This document shows positions 43,334-51,396 of a stretch of 64,000 nucleotides of DNA, in pieces. The notes beneath the pieces are model-generated. The model searched no databases, was not told where the DNA came from, and worked only from the letters and a program-made list of their open reading frames with translations. The stretch covers positions 34,351 through 98,350 of the forward strand of contig NZ_JALJCK010000018.1 of the NCBI RefSeq assembly GCF_022899355.1, written 5' to 3'. Position 1 is the first letter of the stretch. Each line of letters opens with the position of its first letter. This DNA comes from Shinella yambaruensis (GTDB taxonomy: Bacteria; Pseudomonadota; Alphaproteobacteria; Rhizobiales; Rhizobiaceae). The translations under genes and the position numbers were made by a program.

Positions 43334-44497
43334 GTGGCCCTCCCCCGCTATATCGTGCGGCGTTGGCGGGTGCGTCCTTTAACGTGGTGGGATCAAGTGC
43401 TTTATCTTCTGGCGGGTAACGGGGCACCGAATTTTGGCGACGAGCTGCTCGTCCAGTACTGGCTGCGGTTCTACCGGGACCTCGGTTATGACGGGCCGAT
43501 CACCGTGGACGGCAAGGGCGCATCGGCGACGGCCGCGCTCCTGCGGGACTTCAAGGACGTAAACTACGTCAAGACCATCCCGCGGCACGCGGACGGGGTG
43601 GAAGGCTCGTATGCCGGCTTCCACGAGCAGGGCGTGGACTATGCGCGGTCCAACGCCTCGAAGTTCCAGGACGTCCGGGGCTTCCATTTCCTCGGCGGCG
43701 GCTATGCCTGCGCGAACTGGAGGAACGCCACGCGGCTGCTGGGCGCCGTCGTGGAGCTCGGCCGGCGCCTGTCGGTCCCGGTCGTCGCGACCGGGCTGGG
43801 CATCGCCCCCTTCCACAAGGTCTACCCGGTCGGCGCCGCCGCCTGGCGGACCATCGTCGAAGGCTGCCAGCTCTTCGAGTGCCGGGACGCGGCGAGCGTT
43901 CAGGCCTTGCACGCCATCATCGGCGCCTGCCCCTCCTTGTCGGAAGGGTTGGACGATGCGTTTCTCTACCCCGTCCAGACCGTCGGTCACGCGGGGAAAT
44001 GGCTGCATTTGTCCGGTTTCAGCGCAAAGTCCGTCCTCGGGCCGACGGGAGAGGAAGGGCCGCGGCTGTTCGATCAATTCGACCGGGTCGTGTTCTGGGC
44101 CTGCTCGAAGGAGGATGCGGAGCTGTACCAGGCGATTGCCGCCCGGTTTCCGCAGGTCGAAATGCGCGACAACCATAGCCTCCTGAACGAGGGCCTGCCG
44201 CTGGAGGCCGGCGACTTCATGCTGACAGGCCGTTTCCATCCCCATCTGCAGGCGGCGCGGGTCGGCCTGACGGGCTATTACACCGCGCAGTCGGACTTCT
44301 ATCGCATGAAGCACGGCCTGGTGACGGGGCTCGGCTCAAACTTCCGCCCGCTGCAGGAGGGCCTCGAGGTCTTCACGATGCCGGACTGCGAAATCCGCCG
44401 TCGTGACGGGGACCGCGTCCAGGCGAAACGCGCCGTCGCGCTGCGGGTCGCGCGCTTGATGGGGCTGGCCGGGAGCAATTCCGCCAAATGCGCGTAG
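43334..44497 (+). CDS. Polysaccharide pyruvyltransferase-like protein
   Basis: Start chosen at a GTG with AAAAGAG 8 bases upstream; the open frame begins at 43163 and other GTG codons are possible. 387 residues. The N-terminus YLLAGNGAPNFGDELLVQYW is typical of the CsaB/WcaK pyruvyltransferase family (N-x-GDE), followed by FHFLGGGYACANWRNATRLL and VVATGLGIAPFHKVYPVG, FECRDAASVQAL, and late FMLTGRFHPHLQAARVGL matching the conserved RxHxxI/L region. The family adds ketal-linked pyruvate from PEP to sugars of EPS and cell-wall polymers. It is divergent from the methyltransferase gene. Confidence 0.82.
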   Translation: MALPRYIVRRWRVRPLTWWDQVLYLLAGNGAPNFGDELLVQYWLRFYRDLGYDGPITVDGKGASATAALLRDFKDVNYVKTIPRHADGVEGSYAGFHEQGVDYARSNASKFQDVRGFHFLGGGYACANWRNATRLLGAVVELGRRLSVPVVATGLGIAPFHKVYPVGAAAWRTIVEGCQLFECRDAASVQALHAIIGACPSLSEGLDDAFLYPVQTVGHAGKWLHLSGFSAKSVLGPTGEEGPRLFDQFDRVVFWACSKEDAELYQAIAARFPQVEMRDNHSLLNEGLPLEAGDFMLTGRFHPHLQAARVGLTGYYTAQSDFYRMKHGLVTGLGSNFRPLQEGLEVFTMPDCEIRRRDGDRVQAKRAVALRVARLMGLAGSNSAKCA

Positions 44498-44510
44498 CGC
44501 CAATGCTGAG

Positions 44511-44577
44511 CCGGACGATGCGGTAACAGGAATCCGGGACAAGGCCGGTGGACCGGATCTCGCCGGCCTTGCCCTAG
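44511..44577. repeat. Dispersed intergenic palindromic element, copy D (second half)
   Basis: CCGGACGATGCGGTAACAGG is followed by the stem AAGGCCGG/CCGGCCTT (44541-44548 and 44563-44570) and TGCCCTAG. It corresponds to the right half of copy A. It lies between convergent genes and could act as a terminator. Confidence 0.65.
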
Positions 44578-44882
44578 ATGCCGGATTTGCGCATCAATTC
44601 GTCGAGCGCCTCGCCGTAGGACATGCCGGTCTCGTTGCAATATTGCTTGAACCGGTTGATCACGTCGATCGGCGCGCGCACGAAGGCCTGGTCGAGGGGC
44701 TCGCTCGTCTTGCGGATGCGCTTGACCCGCTGGACCGGTTCGCGGCTTTGAAAGCCGGCGCGCGCGGCGGCCCGATCGGACGCCGCCTGCTCGTCCTGCG
44801 CCGGTGCCTTTTCGGGCGCGCGTGGGGCAAAGCCGGTGAGGTCGAGTGTCTTCGTCTTGCCGAAACCGAGGTCGCTGGCCAT
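44574..44882 (-). CDS. Small partition partner protein, possible ribbon-helix-helix type
   Basis: 102 residues from the ATG that overlaps the parA stop codon by one base (TGATG); a GTG one codon upstream is also in frame. The N-terminal half is Ala/Pro/Arg-rich and looks disordered. The C-terminal 40 residues, FVRAPIDVINRFKQYCNE followed by YGEALDELMRKSGI, resemble a strand-helix-helix DNA-binding fold. Position and size fit the small second gene of type Ib-like par loci, where a small protein binds the centromere and stimulates ParA. The role is inferred mainly from context. Confidence 0.65.
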   Translation of the reverse strand: MASDLGFGKTKTLDLTGFAPRAPEKAPAQDEQAASDRAAARAGFQSREPVQRVKRIRKTSEPLDQAFVRAPIDVINRFKQYCNETGMSYGEALDELMRKSGI

Positions 44883-45565
44883 CACGCCGCCCTTTCCGCC
44901 GAGCCGCTGCGAAGGAGCTCGAGCACCTCCCCCGTCAGCTGGACGGCGTTGTCGATCGCGGCCTCGAGGCCGTTGACCTGCTGCGGATCGAGTTCGAACA
45001 GGCTCAGCCGTTCCATGAACATCGCGTTATAGGCTTCGCGGCGATAGAGATGCGTGCTTAGGACCGGCAGGTCGTTGCTCCGCATCTGCTCGGCGATCTC
45101 CCGCTCGATACGCCGGGTGAAGGGCGGCGGGCTCGTCCGGTTGAAGGCGAGCGTGAAGCTCAGCTTGCGCCCGATATCCTCCTCGCTTTCCCGCACCAGG
45201 CCGACGGCCCGCGCCGCCTGCTTGGCGTCGAGCGCGCTCCCCCCCAGCGGAATGAGCGTGAGGTCGGCCCGGATGATGGCGCGCGAGGCAAGGCGGCTGG
45301 CGGTGCCTTCCAGGTCGACGAAGACGAACTGCGCTTCCGCGGCCGCGGTGTTGATGAGGTCGCGGATATTGCCCTCCGTGGCCTCGCTCAGGACCTTGAT
45401 CGCAAGCGCGCTCTTGCCCGTTCGCCAGTCCGTGATCGGCTTGTTGGGGTCGGCGTCGATGATCGTGACCGATCCGCCCTGCTGCGCCAGGGTCGAGGCT
45501 ATGGCGAGAATGGTCGTCGATTTTCCCGCCCCGCCCTTGGGATTGGCTGCGCATATTACCGGCAA
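44882..45565 (-). CDS. parA: ParA-family plasmid partition ATPase
   Basis: 227 residues from a TTG start with a near-perfect AAAGGAGG 6 bases upstream. The deviant Walker [21 protein letters not shown] is at residues 5-24, followed by [15 protein letters not shown] (motif A') and [17 protein letters not shown] (Walker B). The short form without an N-terminal helix-turn-helix matches small ParAs such as that of pTAR. It acts on the nucleoid to move plasmid copies. It is co-transcribed with the small partner gene. Distance to repA is about 11 kb, so replication and partition are not adjacent here. Confidence 0.93.
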   Translation of the reverse strand: MPVICAANPKGGAGKSTTILAIASTLAQQGGSVTIIDADPNKPITDWRTGKSALAIKVLSEATEGNIRDLINTAAAEAQFVFVDLEGTASRLASRAIIRADLTLIPLGGSALDAKQAARAVGLVRESEEDIGRKLSFTLAFNRTSPPPFTRRIEREIAEQMRSNDLPVLSTHLYRREAYNAMFMERLSLFELDPQQVNGLEAAIDNAVQLTGEVLELLRSGSAERAA

Positions 45566-45580
45566 GATCGGCCTCCTTTG

Positions 45581-45699
45581 CTGTCAATCATGCTTGATAG
45601 CAAGAAATCATGAAAGCTTTCTGAATGCAATCAGATAGCAATCTTTCATGATATCAATCCGATTGCATTCAGTAATGCTATCTTGAATGATATCATGGC
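45581..45699. promoter_or_regulatory. Palindrome-rich region upstream of parA: candidate centromere (parS) and operator
   Basis: This stretch is sharply AT-richer than both sides. It holds a perfect 12-bp inverted repeat CTGAATGCAATC (45621-45632) and GATTGCATTCAG (45661-45672), another pair TCATGAAAG (45608-45616) and CTTTCATGA (45643-45651), and GATAGCA at 45596 and 45634 with inverted TGCTATC at 45676. It also has ATATCA/TGATAT blocks. The layout directly upstream of parA fits a site bound by the partner protein that serves both partition and autoregulation. Confidence 0.65.
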
Positions 45700-46452
45700 G
45701 GACGGGGCGATCGCCGGCGCCGGACTTTCAGGTTTCGCCTCGACCCGCCGGCAGGGTAGGGGGCACCCGGCTATCGGAGCCCGGCCGAGACTGCCGTGGC
45801 ATCGAGATTCAGTCGGAACGGCGCATCCCTCCCGGATCGGCTTCGTTCGAAGACCGTCGCTGGATTTTCCAGTTCCCGCCGGGATGACGGGCGTGGCATG
45901 GATTGGCCGGGGCGGTCCTTCGGGGCAGTTTTTGCCCCCTGCCGCAAACGGCCCCATAATCCCGCTGCTGGCTGCGGACAGGCCGGCCGGCGCCGGATGG
46001 GGGCGGCATTCGCGCGGAACGGGAGGCGGGGGGCCTACATCACCGGCCCGGCCCGATTCCTTGCGCCATGCCTATGCGTCCTGTGACGGCTGCAGGCATG
46101 CGGGTCAACCATATCCTCGACCGCCCAGAGGGAAGTGGTAGAGCGGAACAGGCCCAAAACACCCCGAAAACTGCACGGCGTGCTCAATCTCCACAATGCC
46201 GGATAACGTTGCCTTATCGGTCGTTGTGCCGATCATGGACAAATGCCGCGAATCGGTGGCGGAATGACGGAAGCGTGCCCCGGATCATCCTGCGCCGTAC
46301 GGCTGTCCGCTCAAGGCAGCCCCGCTTGAATCCGCCGGTGGAATGAAGTGCGGCCCCGTGCGTCTTCCTGCGGAGAGACTGGTGAGCGTCGAGCAAGGTC
46401 GCTGGATTATTAGGAATCTCTGTAGTTGGTCATTCGGAGGAAGGAGCGGACG
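45700..46452. other. Long intergenic region without a recognisable gene
   Basis: About 750 bases of GC-rich sequence. Open frames on both strands (for example 152 codons at 45683-46141) lack ribosome binding sites and show no family-like pattern. The last 30 bases carry GGAGGAAGGAG for the next gene. No tRNA, terminator or known regulatory element was recognised. Confidence 0.5.
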
Positions 46453-46635
46453 ATGGCGGACATGGAGATTGACAAGCGTCAGAACGAGGCCGCGGTCGTG
46501 CGGCTGACCGTCATGACGGCAGCCGGGCTGATGCTTCTGTCCTCGATGGGATTGCTCGTGATCTTGTGGATGAGTGCCGTCGGAGCCGCCCGCAACCAGT
46601 CCGGAGCCCCCGCCGAGAGCTCGGCCCGCCTCTAG
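46453..46635 (+). CDS. Small single-pass membrane protein
   Basis: 60 residues. The ATG is preceded by GGAGGAAGGAG. A charged N-terminus (MADMEIDKRQNEAAVVR) leads into one strong hydrophobic helix at residues about 17-42 (LTVMTAAGLMLLSSMGLLVI), then a short Ser/Ala tail. No family recognised. It lies 60 bases before the DUF982 gene. Confidence 0.6.
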   Translation: MADMEIDKRQNEAAVVRLTVMTAAGLMLLSSMGLLVILWMSAVGAARNQSGAPAESSARL

Positions 46636-46695
46636 GCTCAAGGTCCGCTCAAGCCTGGGCGATTATTCAGCGTCTGCTCATTTATGAGGGCTGCA

Positions 46696-47046
46696 ATGGC
46701 GCAATCTTGGCAAAACACCATCACGATCGAACTGAATGGACAAGCGCACGCCTATACGCGGATACAATCGACCGAGGAGGCTGCGCATTACCTGCTCGAC
46801 CACTGGCCGGGGCAGAGGACGCCTGCTTATTGCGCGGCGATCCGCTCCTGCACGAAAGCCCTGAAGGGCGAGATGAGCGATGCTGCCGCCTACCTTCTCT
46901 TCATCACGGCCGTACAGGAGGCGCAGGTGGCGCTGGTGATGGGGCGGCGCCTCATCGATGCCGATTCCTTCGAGCAGGACATGCAGCAGGTCCTGGCCGA
47001 AAGCGTTCTGGAAGATCTTCACGCACCGCCCTTCGCTCAGCTCTGA
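46696..47046 (+). CDS. DUF982-family protein
   Basis: 116 residues from the ATG preceded by GAGG at 6-base spacing; an ATG at 46684 is in frame. The pattern fits DUF982, small proteins almost confined to rhizobia: ITIELNGQAHAYTRIQSTEE, AAHYLLDHWPGQRTPAYCAA, CTKALKGEMSDAAAYLLFIT. Function unknown; members are often found in many copies on rhizobial plasmids. It supports a Rhizobiaceae host. Confidence 0.8.
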   Translation: MAQSWQNTITIELNGQAHAYTRIQSTEEAAHYLLDHWPGQRTPAYCAAIRSCTKALKGEMSDAAAYLLFITAVQEAQVALVMGRRLIDADSFEQDMQQVLAESVLEDLHAPPFAQL

Positions 47047-47157
47047 GCGGAAGAGTTTCCTCACTGTTTCGAATCGCGACGGGGAGGCGAGCCGGTCCGC
47101 AATCGACGAAGGCGGGGCCTGCGGGTCCGGCTGACGGGACCTTTTGGCATCGGGCCG

Positions 47158-47841
47158 TCAGGGAGCCTGTTCGGGGATTCGGGAAAACAGGACGACCGCG
47201 CCGCTGGAATACCTCTGGTCGTAGTGGAAGCCGCGATCGTGCAGGCACTGGAAAACCTCCCGCATGCCGGCGGGCCCAAGCACCTTCTGGTGCAGCTCCA
47301 TATATATATTGCGGACGCCGGAAAGGTCGGAGGTCGAAAACAGTGCCCTTTCGCCGCCCTCGATGTCGCAGACGATCAGGGTCGGGCGCACGGTCCTGAC
47401 GGTCCTGTCGAAGCTGGCCAGCGGGACCGGGAAGGAATGGATCGTGGCCGCGGTCTTGCGAAGGGAGGAGGCCCAGAAGTCCCGGTGCACATGGAAGTCG
47501 ATCGTGCCGGACGCCGCGGCGCCGAGCACGGCGTTGTGCAGCTCGAAGCGCTGTCCGCCCTGCCCGTTGTCCTCAAGGGTCCTCTGGATCTTCGGGATGA
47601 GCAGGGGATTGGCCTCGAAGGAGACCACCCGTTCCGTTGCGGGATGCCGGAGCATGAGGGCGGTCATGAAGCCGATGCCGGCGCCGATCTCCAAAATGAC
47701 GTCGCCGGGCTGGATGATCTTCTCGATCCGGCGGGCCTCGGGCGCCTCGTACTGCCCCGACCGGAGGGCCTGCACCAGCCTGGGGGACATGAAATCCGGG
47801 TCGATGCGCAGCCGGATGCCGAAATGCTCGATGGATTCCAC
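47158..47841 (-). CDS. FkbM-family methyltransferase
   Basis: Start chosen at a GTG preceded by GGAGCGAGG; the frame runs further upstream without a better site. 227 residues. Motif I is ILEIGAGIGFMTALMLRHP, then ERVVSFEANPLLIPKIQRTL (typical FkbM FEANP), VLGAAASGTIDFHVHRDFWA, and LIVCDIEGGERALFS with the conserved D-I-E-G-G. FkbM enzymes O-methylate sugars and natural products. No partner gene is directly adjacent. Confidence 0.85.
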   Translation of the reverse strand: MESIEHFGIRLRIDPDFMSPRLVQALRSGQYEAPEARRIEKIIQPGDVILEIGAGIGFMTALMLRHPATERVVSFEANPLLIPKIQRTLEDNGQGGQRFELHNAVLGAAASGTIDFHVHRDFWASSLRKTAATIHSFPVPLASFDRTVRTVRPTLIVCDIEGGERALFSTSDLSGVRNIYMELHQKVLGPAGMREVFQCLHDRGFHYDQRYSSGAVVLFSRIPEQAP

Positions 47842-48352
47842 GGCCCTCGCTCCGGTTCCTGTTTGGACGAGCTGATTTCTAGGAGACTCTCTTTTCCGTC
47901 TCAACCGGTTTCCTTGCCTGGAAGACGCCGATTTCGAGGGCGAGGTCCAGGGCTCCGGCGCCGGGCCGCCTGCCTCAGGGGCCATAGGCGCCGGGGCAGC
48001 GAAAAGGAATTTACTGGCGGGATATTGAATGTTTCGTCGATTTGGCGTAAAGCATCCTTGCTGTGCCGTGGAAATCAGCGCTTTAGAGGTAGAAACGCGG
48101 GGGGTTTGCTGGGCTCCCCGCGTTTTCCTTTTCTACCGTGTCATGAGACGGTGTGATTGTTCGGCAACATTCCTTCAAAAAAGCGAGCAGGCTTCCCTTC
48201 CCCTCGGCCTTGCGCTATGGATTCTAAATAGTTAAGGCCGGGCGATGCCGAGGCGAGTTGACTTTTGCCGCTAATCTTGGCATGGACAAGCGTGTGTAGC
48301 TGCAGCTGCACATACCAGCATTGAACAATATATCGAGAGGGAGCCTCTAAAT
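47842..48352. other. Intergenic region upstream of the small RTX gene
   Basis: 511 bases. It holds a terminator-like hairpin at 48093-48125 and, about 90 bases before the RTX start, TTGACT (48258-48263) in a somewhat AT-rich context that may be a -35 box. GAGAGGGAG stands before the RTX ATG. A 68-codon open frame at 48029-48235 has no convincing support. Confidence 0.4.
48093..48125. terminator. Hairpin upstream of the small RTX gene
   Basis: AAACGCGGGG/CCCCGCGTTT forms a 10-bp stem with a 13-base loop, followed by TCCTTTTCT; outer bases GGTAGA/TCTACC extend the symmetry. It could insulate the RTX gene from upstream transcription or be part of its leader. Confidence 0.5.
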
Positions 48353-49354
48353 ATGGCTACGCTTAACGGCACTTCTAAAAACGACACCATCATTGGTGAC
48401 AATTCTAACGACGTGATTGAATCCCTCGGCGGCGACGACTTCGTCGTCGGCAACGGCGGTCAGGACAAGGTGGACCTCGGCGCTGGCAACGACCAGTTCT
48501 GGGCTGGCGCTGGCGACGTTGACGCAGGCGGCGGCGAAGCCAACGACACCGTTGACGGTGGTGCAGGCAACGACACGATCGGTGGCGGCGCTGGTGCGGA
48601 CACCCTGATCGGCGGCGACGGCGACGACACGATCTTCGGTGGCGCCGGCGACGACGTCATCTGGGGCGACGACAGCGCAGGCAAGGGCGCTGGCAACGAC
48701 ACGATCTGGGCCGGCGCTGGCGCCGACTTCGTCAACGCAGCTGACGGCAACAACACCGTTGGCGGCGGCACGGGTTCGGACACCCTGCTCACCGGCGCTG
48801 GCAACGACACCGTCTACGGCGGCACGGGTAACGACACGATCAACTCCGGCAAGGGCGTTGACACCGTGTTCGGCGGCGAAGGCAACGACAACATCACGCT
48901 TCAGGGCGGTGGCACCGTATACGGCGGCGTCGGCAACGACGTCATCAACACCGGTGCAGACGCAGCGACGGTTTATGTCGGCGCTGGCAGCGACACCGTT
49001 AACCTCGGCGCCGGTGGCGGTACCGTCTTCACCAACCTGTCGTCCGACACGGTCGCTGGTGTAACGGCTGACGTCTACAACGCCGGTGCTGGCGTCGACA
49101 CGTTCGTCATCTCGGGCGACACCGACTCCAACGCCGACACGATCACGGTCAACGGCTTCGACGTTGCCGACGGTACCGGCGACATCCTCGACCTGACGTC
49201 CTTCAACTTCGCTGGCGAAGTTGACGACCTGGTCAAGAACGGCACGATCTCGTTCGGCGGTGGCAACACCACGATCAAGCTCGGTGGCGACACGCTGACG
49301 GTTGCTGGCGTCGACCTGACCCTGGCTGCCAACGCAGACCACATCCTTATCTAA
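48353..49354 (+). CDS. Small RTX-type secreted calcium-binding protein
   Basis: 333 residues, starting MATLNGTSKNDTIIGDNSND. Residues about 25-200 are made of GGXGXDXUX-type nonapeptides (GGAGNDTIGGGAGADTLIGG and many like it), which form calcium-bound beta-rolls. The protein is very acidic, with few Arg, Lys, Met or aromatic residues and no Cys seen. The C-terminal part (about 250-333) has the look of a type I secretion signal and ends NADHILI. It lies directly before the ABC exporter and adaptor genes, which probably export it. A separate strong terminator and repetitive codon choice (GGC, AAC, GAC, ACG, GCT) suggest high expression. It may be a matrix or S-layer-like protein, similar in style to other alphaproteobacterial RTX surface proteins; that role is inference. 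Confidence 0.87.
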   Translation: MATLNGTSKNDTIIGDNSNDVIESLGGDDFVVGNGGQDKVDLGAGNDQFWAGAGDVDAGGGEANDTVDGGAGNDTIGGGAGADTLIGGDGDDTIFGGAGDDVIWGDDSAGKGAGNDTIWAGAGADFVNAADGNNTVGGGTGSDTLLTGAGNDTVYGGTGNDTINSGKGVDTVFGGEGNDNITLQGGGTVYGGVGNDVINTGADAATVYVGAGSDTVNLGAGGGTVFTNLSSDTVAGVTADVYNAGAGVDTFVISGDTDSNADTITVNGFDVADGTGDILDLTSFNFAGEVDDLVKNGTISFGGGNTTIKLGGDTLTVAGVDLTLAANADHILI

Positions 49355-49377
49355 TCAAGATCAGATTAGTGAGACGG

Positions 49378-49404
49378 AAAAGGGGAGCTTTGCTCCCCTT
49401 TTTT
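49378..49404 (+). terminator. Strong intrinsic terminator after the RTX gene
   Basis: AAAAGGGGAGC/GCTCCCCTTTT is a perfect 11-bp stem with a TTT loop, followed by T residues. It lies 23 bases after the RTX stop, so the exporter genes need read-through or their own promoter. Confidence 0.93.
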
Positions 49405-49649
49405 GCATGGCCCGCGAAAAGCCATAAACCAGCGAAATAGGTGCGGCCTCGCTTCGTTTATGTCATAGAGTGTCGCCGGGGCAGGGCGGAACGGCCCCGA
49501 GGCAGTCTGTACAGGCCGATGTTCCTCCTTGCCAAACCACAAGGCCATCGTCGTATGGCCCGAATGACCTCGGGGCAATCGCGCTCTGGAGCAGCTCCGG
49601 CAAGAGTGCCGACCGCCGCGTGTCCGGAATTGCGGAAAAACAAAGAGAT

Positions 49650-49688
49650 AGAGCATTGGAGGTGATCCGTCTTCACCGGAAATGCTCT
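49650..49688. repeat. Short palindromic element just before the exporter gene
   Basis: AGAGCATT and AATGCTCT form the ends of a 39-base unit with an inner GGTGA/TCACC stem. The ends resemble the AGAGCATTTCC blocks of the other intergenic elements. The ribosome binding site TAGGAGAG of the exporter gene follows directly, so the hairpin may influence its translation. Confidence 0.6.
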
Positions 49689-49698
49689 AGGAGAGAAT

Positions 49699-51387
49699 AT
49701 GACGCTTCAGGAAAGCTACCAGGCGGAAAAAGATAAAGCTCTCCGCTCCATGGCCTTGGCGGCAGTGATATCCGTCATATCGGGCCTGTGCCTTCTGACC
49801 ATTCCTTTGTACCTGTCCCAGGTCTATTCGCGGGTCATCGCGTCCAGATCGATCGAGACGCTTGTCGCGCTCAGTATTATCGCATTCGTTATACTTGTTA
49901 CTTACGGCATTCTTGATGCGATCCGCGGGGCCTATCTGGCCCGCATCGGCATCCGCTTCGAGGCGCGCGTGGCGAGCCTGCTTCTTGCCGGCGAGCTTTC
50001 CCTGCCGAAGGACAGTTCCCAGGCGAGCCTGCACCAGCTGGTGGAAGTGCGAAAGCTGATCGCGTCCAACGTCCTTCCCAGCCTCTTCGACATGCCCGTC
50101 ATGATCATCTTCGCGGTGATCGTTTTCGTCATCAACCCCACGCTCGGCTTCATCGTCCTCGCCGGCATGGTGATCCTGTTCTCGACCGCCCTGTTGAACG
50201 AGGTGCTGACGGCATCGAAGGTCAAGGAGACGGACGACAGCGGAGCGGCCTCGCACAAGGCGCTGTCGAACCACTTTTCCCAGCAGGAGCTGATCAAGGC
50301 GCTGGGCCTTTATCCCCAGGCGGTCGAGCACTGGGGGCGGCTGCGCGCCCGGCACCTCACCCAGCTGATCGGCCTTCTGGACAGGAACTACGCGCTCGCC
50401 TCCGTTTCGAAGACCGTCCGCAACCTGATCCAGATCGCGGTCATCGGCGGCGGCGCCCTCCTGGTGATCACCGAGCACCTGGATGCCGGTGTCATCTTCG
50501 CGACATCGGTCATCGCCTCGCGCGCCCTTGCCCCGATCGAGACCCTCGTCAGCGGCTGGCGCTCCATGAAGCAGGGGCGTCTGGCGCTGACGAGGCTCGA
50601 CGAGCGCGTCAAGAAGTTCAGGCTGGTCGACGGCGCGACGCAGTTGCCGCGTCCCTCGCTGGGGCTGGTGGCGGAGAAGGTCGTGTTCATCCCGGCCCCC
50701 GGTGCGCAACCGATCCTTCGCGGCATTACCGGCGGGTTCGTTCCCGGCCAGGCCGTGGCGATCATCGGCCCGAGCGGCGCCGGCAAGTCGACCTTCGCGC
50801 GCATGCTCGTCGGCTATCTGGAGCCGACGGGGGGGCAGGTCACGCTGGATGGCCAGAACATCCGGTCCTGGGATCCCGTCACCCGCGGCAGCTATATGGG
50901 CTACATGCCCCAGGCCGCGAGCTTCTTCGAGGGAACCATCCGCGAGAACATCGCGCGCATGCGCGTCGACGACGCGCCGGAGCTTGCGATCGAGGCGGCG
51001 AAGTTCGTGGGCATCCACGAGATGATCATGAACTTTCCCATGGGCTACGACACGGTCATCTCGGACGGCGGCTTCCAGCCGTCCGGCGGGCAGAAGCAAT
51101 TGCTCGGCCTTGCCCGCGCCTTCTACGGGGGACCGGCTTTCGTGGTTCTGGACGAACCGAATGCAAGCCTCGATTCGACCGGCGAAGGGCTGCTTTTCGA
51201 AACGATCCGGAAGGCGCGCAGCGCCGGCATCGGCATCATCGTCGTCACGCAGAGAACCTCCCTTCTCCAGCAGGTCGACAAGATCCTCGTGCTGAAGAAC
51301 GGCCAGGCGGAAGCCTATGGAACACCTGCGGAAGTCATGCCGGGGCAGATCGTCCGGGCCGTTCCGAACAAAGTCTCCCAAGCGTAG
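49699..51387 (+). CDS. Type I secretion system ABC permease/ATPase (PrtD/PrsD type)
   Basis: 562 residues, the length of the PrtD group, which lacks the N-terminal peptidase-like domain of HlyB. Residues 20-300 are the transmembrane part (ALAAVISVISGLCLLTIPLY, SVIALSI-like helices). The nucleotide-binding domain has Walker A IIGPSGAGKSTFARML at about 355-370, signature PSGGQKQLLGLARAF and Walker B FVVLDEPNASLDS. It energises export of RTX-type proteins across both membranes with the adaptor encoded next and an outer-membrane TolC-like protein, not seen here. The adjacent RTX protein is the probable substrate. TAGGAGAG precedes the ATG. Confidence 0.94.
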   Translation: MTLQESYQAEKDKALRSMALAAVISVISGLCLLTIPLYLSQVYSRVIASRSIETLVALSIIAFVILVTYGILDAIRGAYLARIGIRFEARVASLLLAGELSLPKDSSQASLHQLVEVRKLIASNVLPSLFDMPVMIIFAVIVFVINPTLGFIVLAGMVILFSTALLNEVLTASKVKETDDSGAASHKALSNHFSQQELIKALGLYPQAVEHWGRLRARHLTQLIGLLDRNYALASVSKTVRNLIQIAVIGGGALLVITEHLDAGVIFATSVIASRALAPIETLVSGWRSMKQGRLALTRLDERVKKFRLVDGATQLPRPSLGLVAEKVVFIPAPGAQPILRGITGGFVPGQAVAIIGPSGAGKSTFARMLVGYLEPTGGQVTLDGQNIRSWDPVTRGSYMGYMPQAASFFEGTIRENIARMRVDDAPELAIEAAKFVGIHEMIMNFPMGYDTVISDGGFQPSGGQKQLLGLARAFYGGPAFVVLDEPNASLDSTGEGLLFETIRKARSAGIGIIVVTQRTSLLQQVDKILVLKNGQAEAYGTPAEVMPGQIVRAVPNKVSQA

Positions 51388-51396
51388 GGTACGTCG

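Noticed and set aside
45683..46141. 152-codon frame after the parA control region
   Set aside because: No ribosome binding site, composition of random GC-rich sequence, overlapping open frames in other phases.
48029..48235. 68-codon frame upstream of the small RTX gene
   Set aside because: It spans a terminator-like hairpin and has no clear ribosome binding site or recognisable features.
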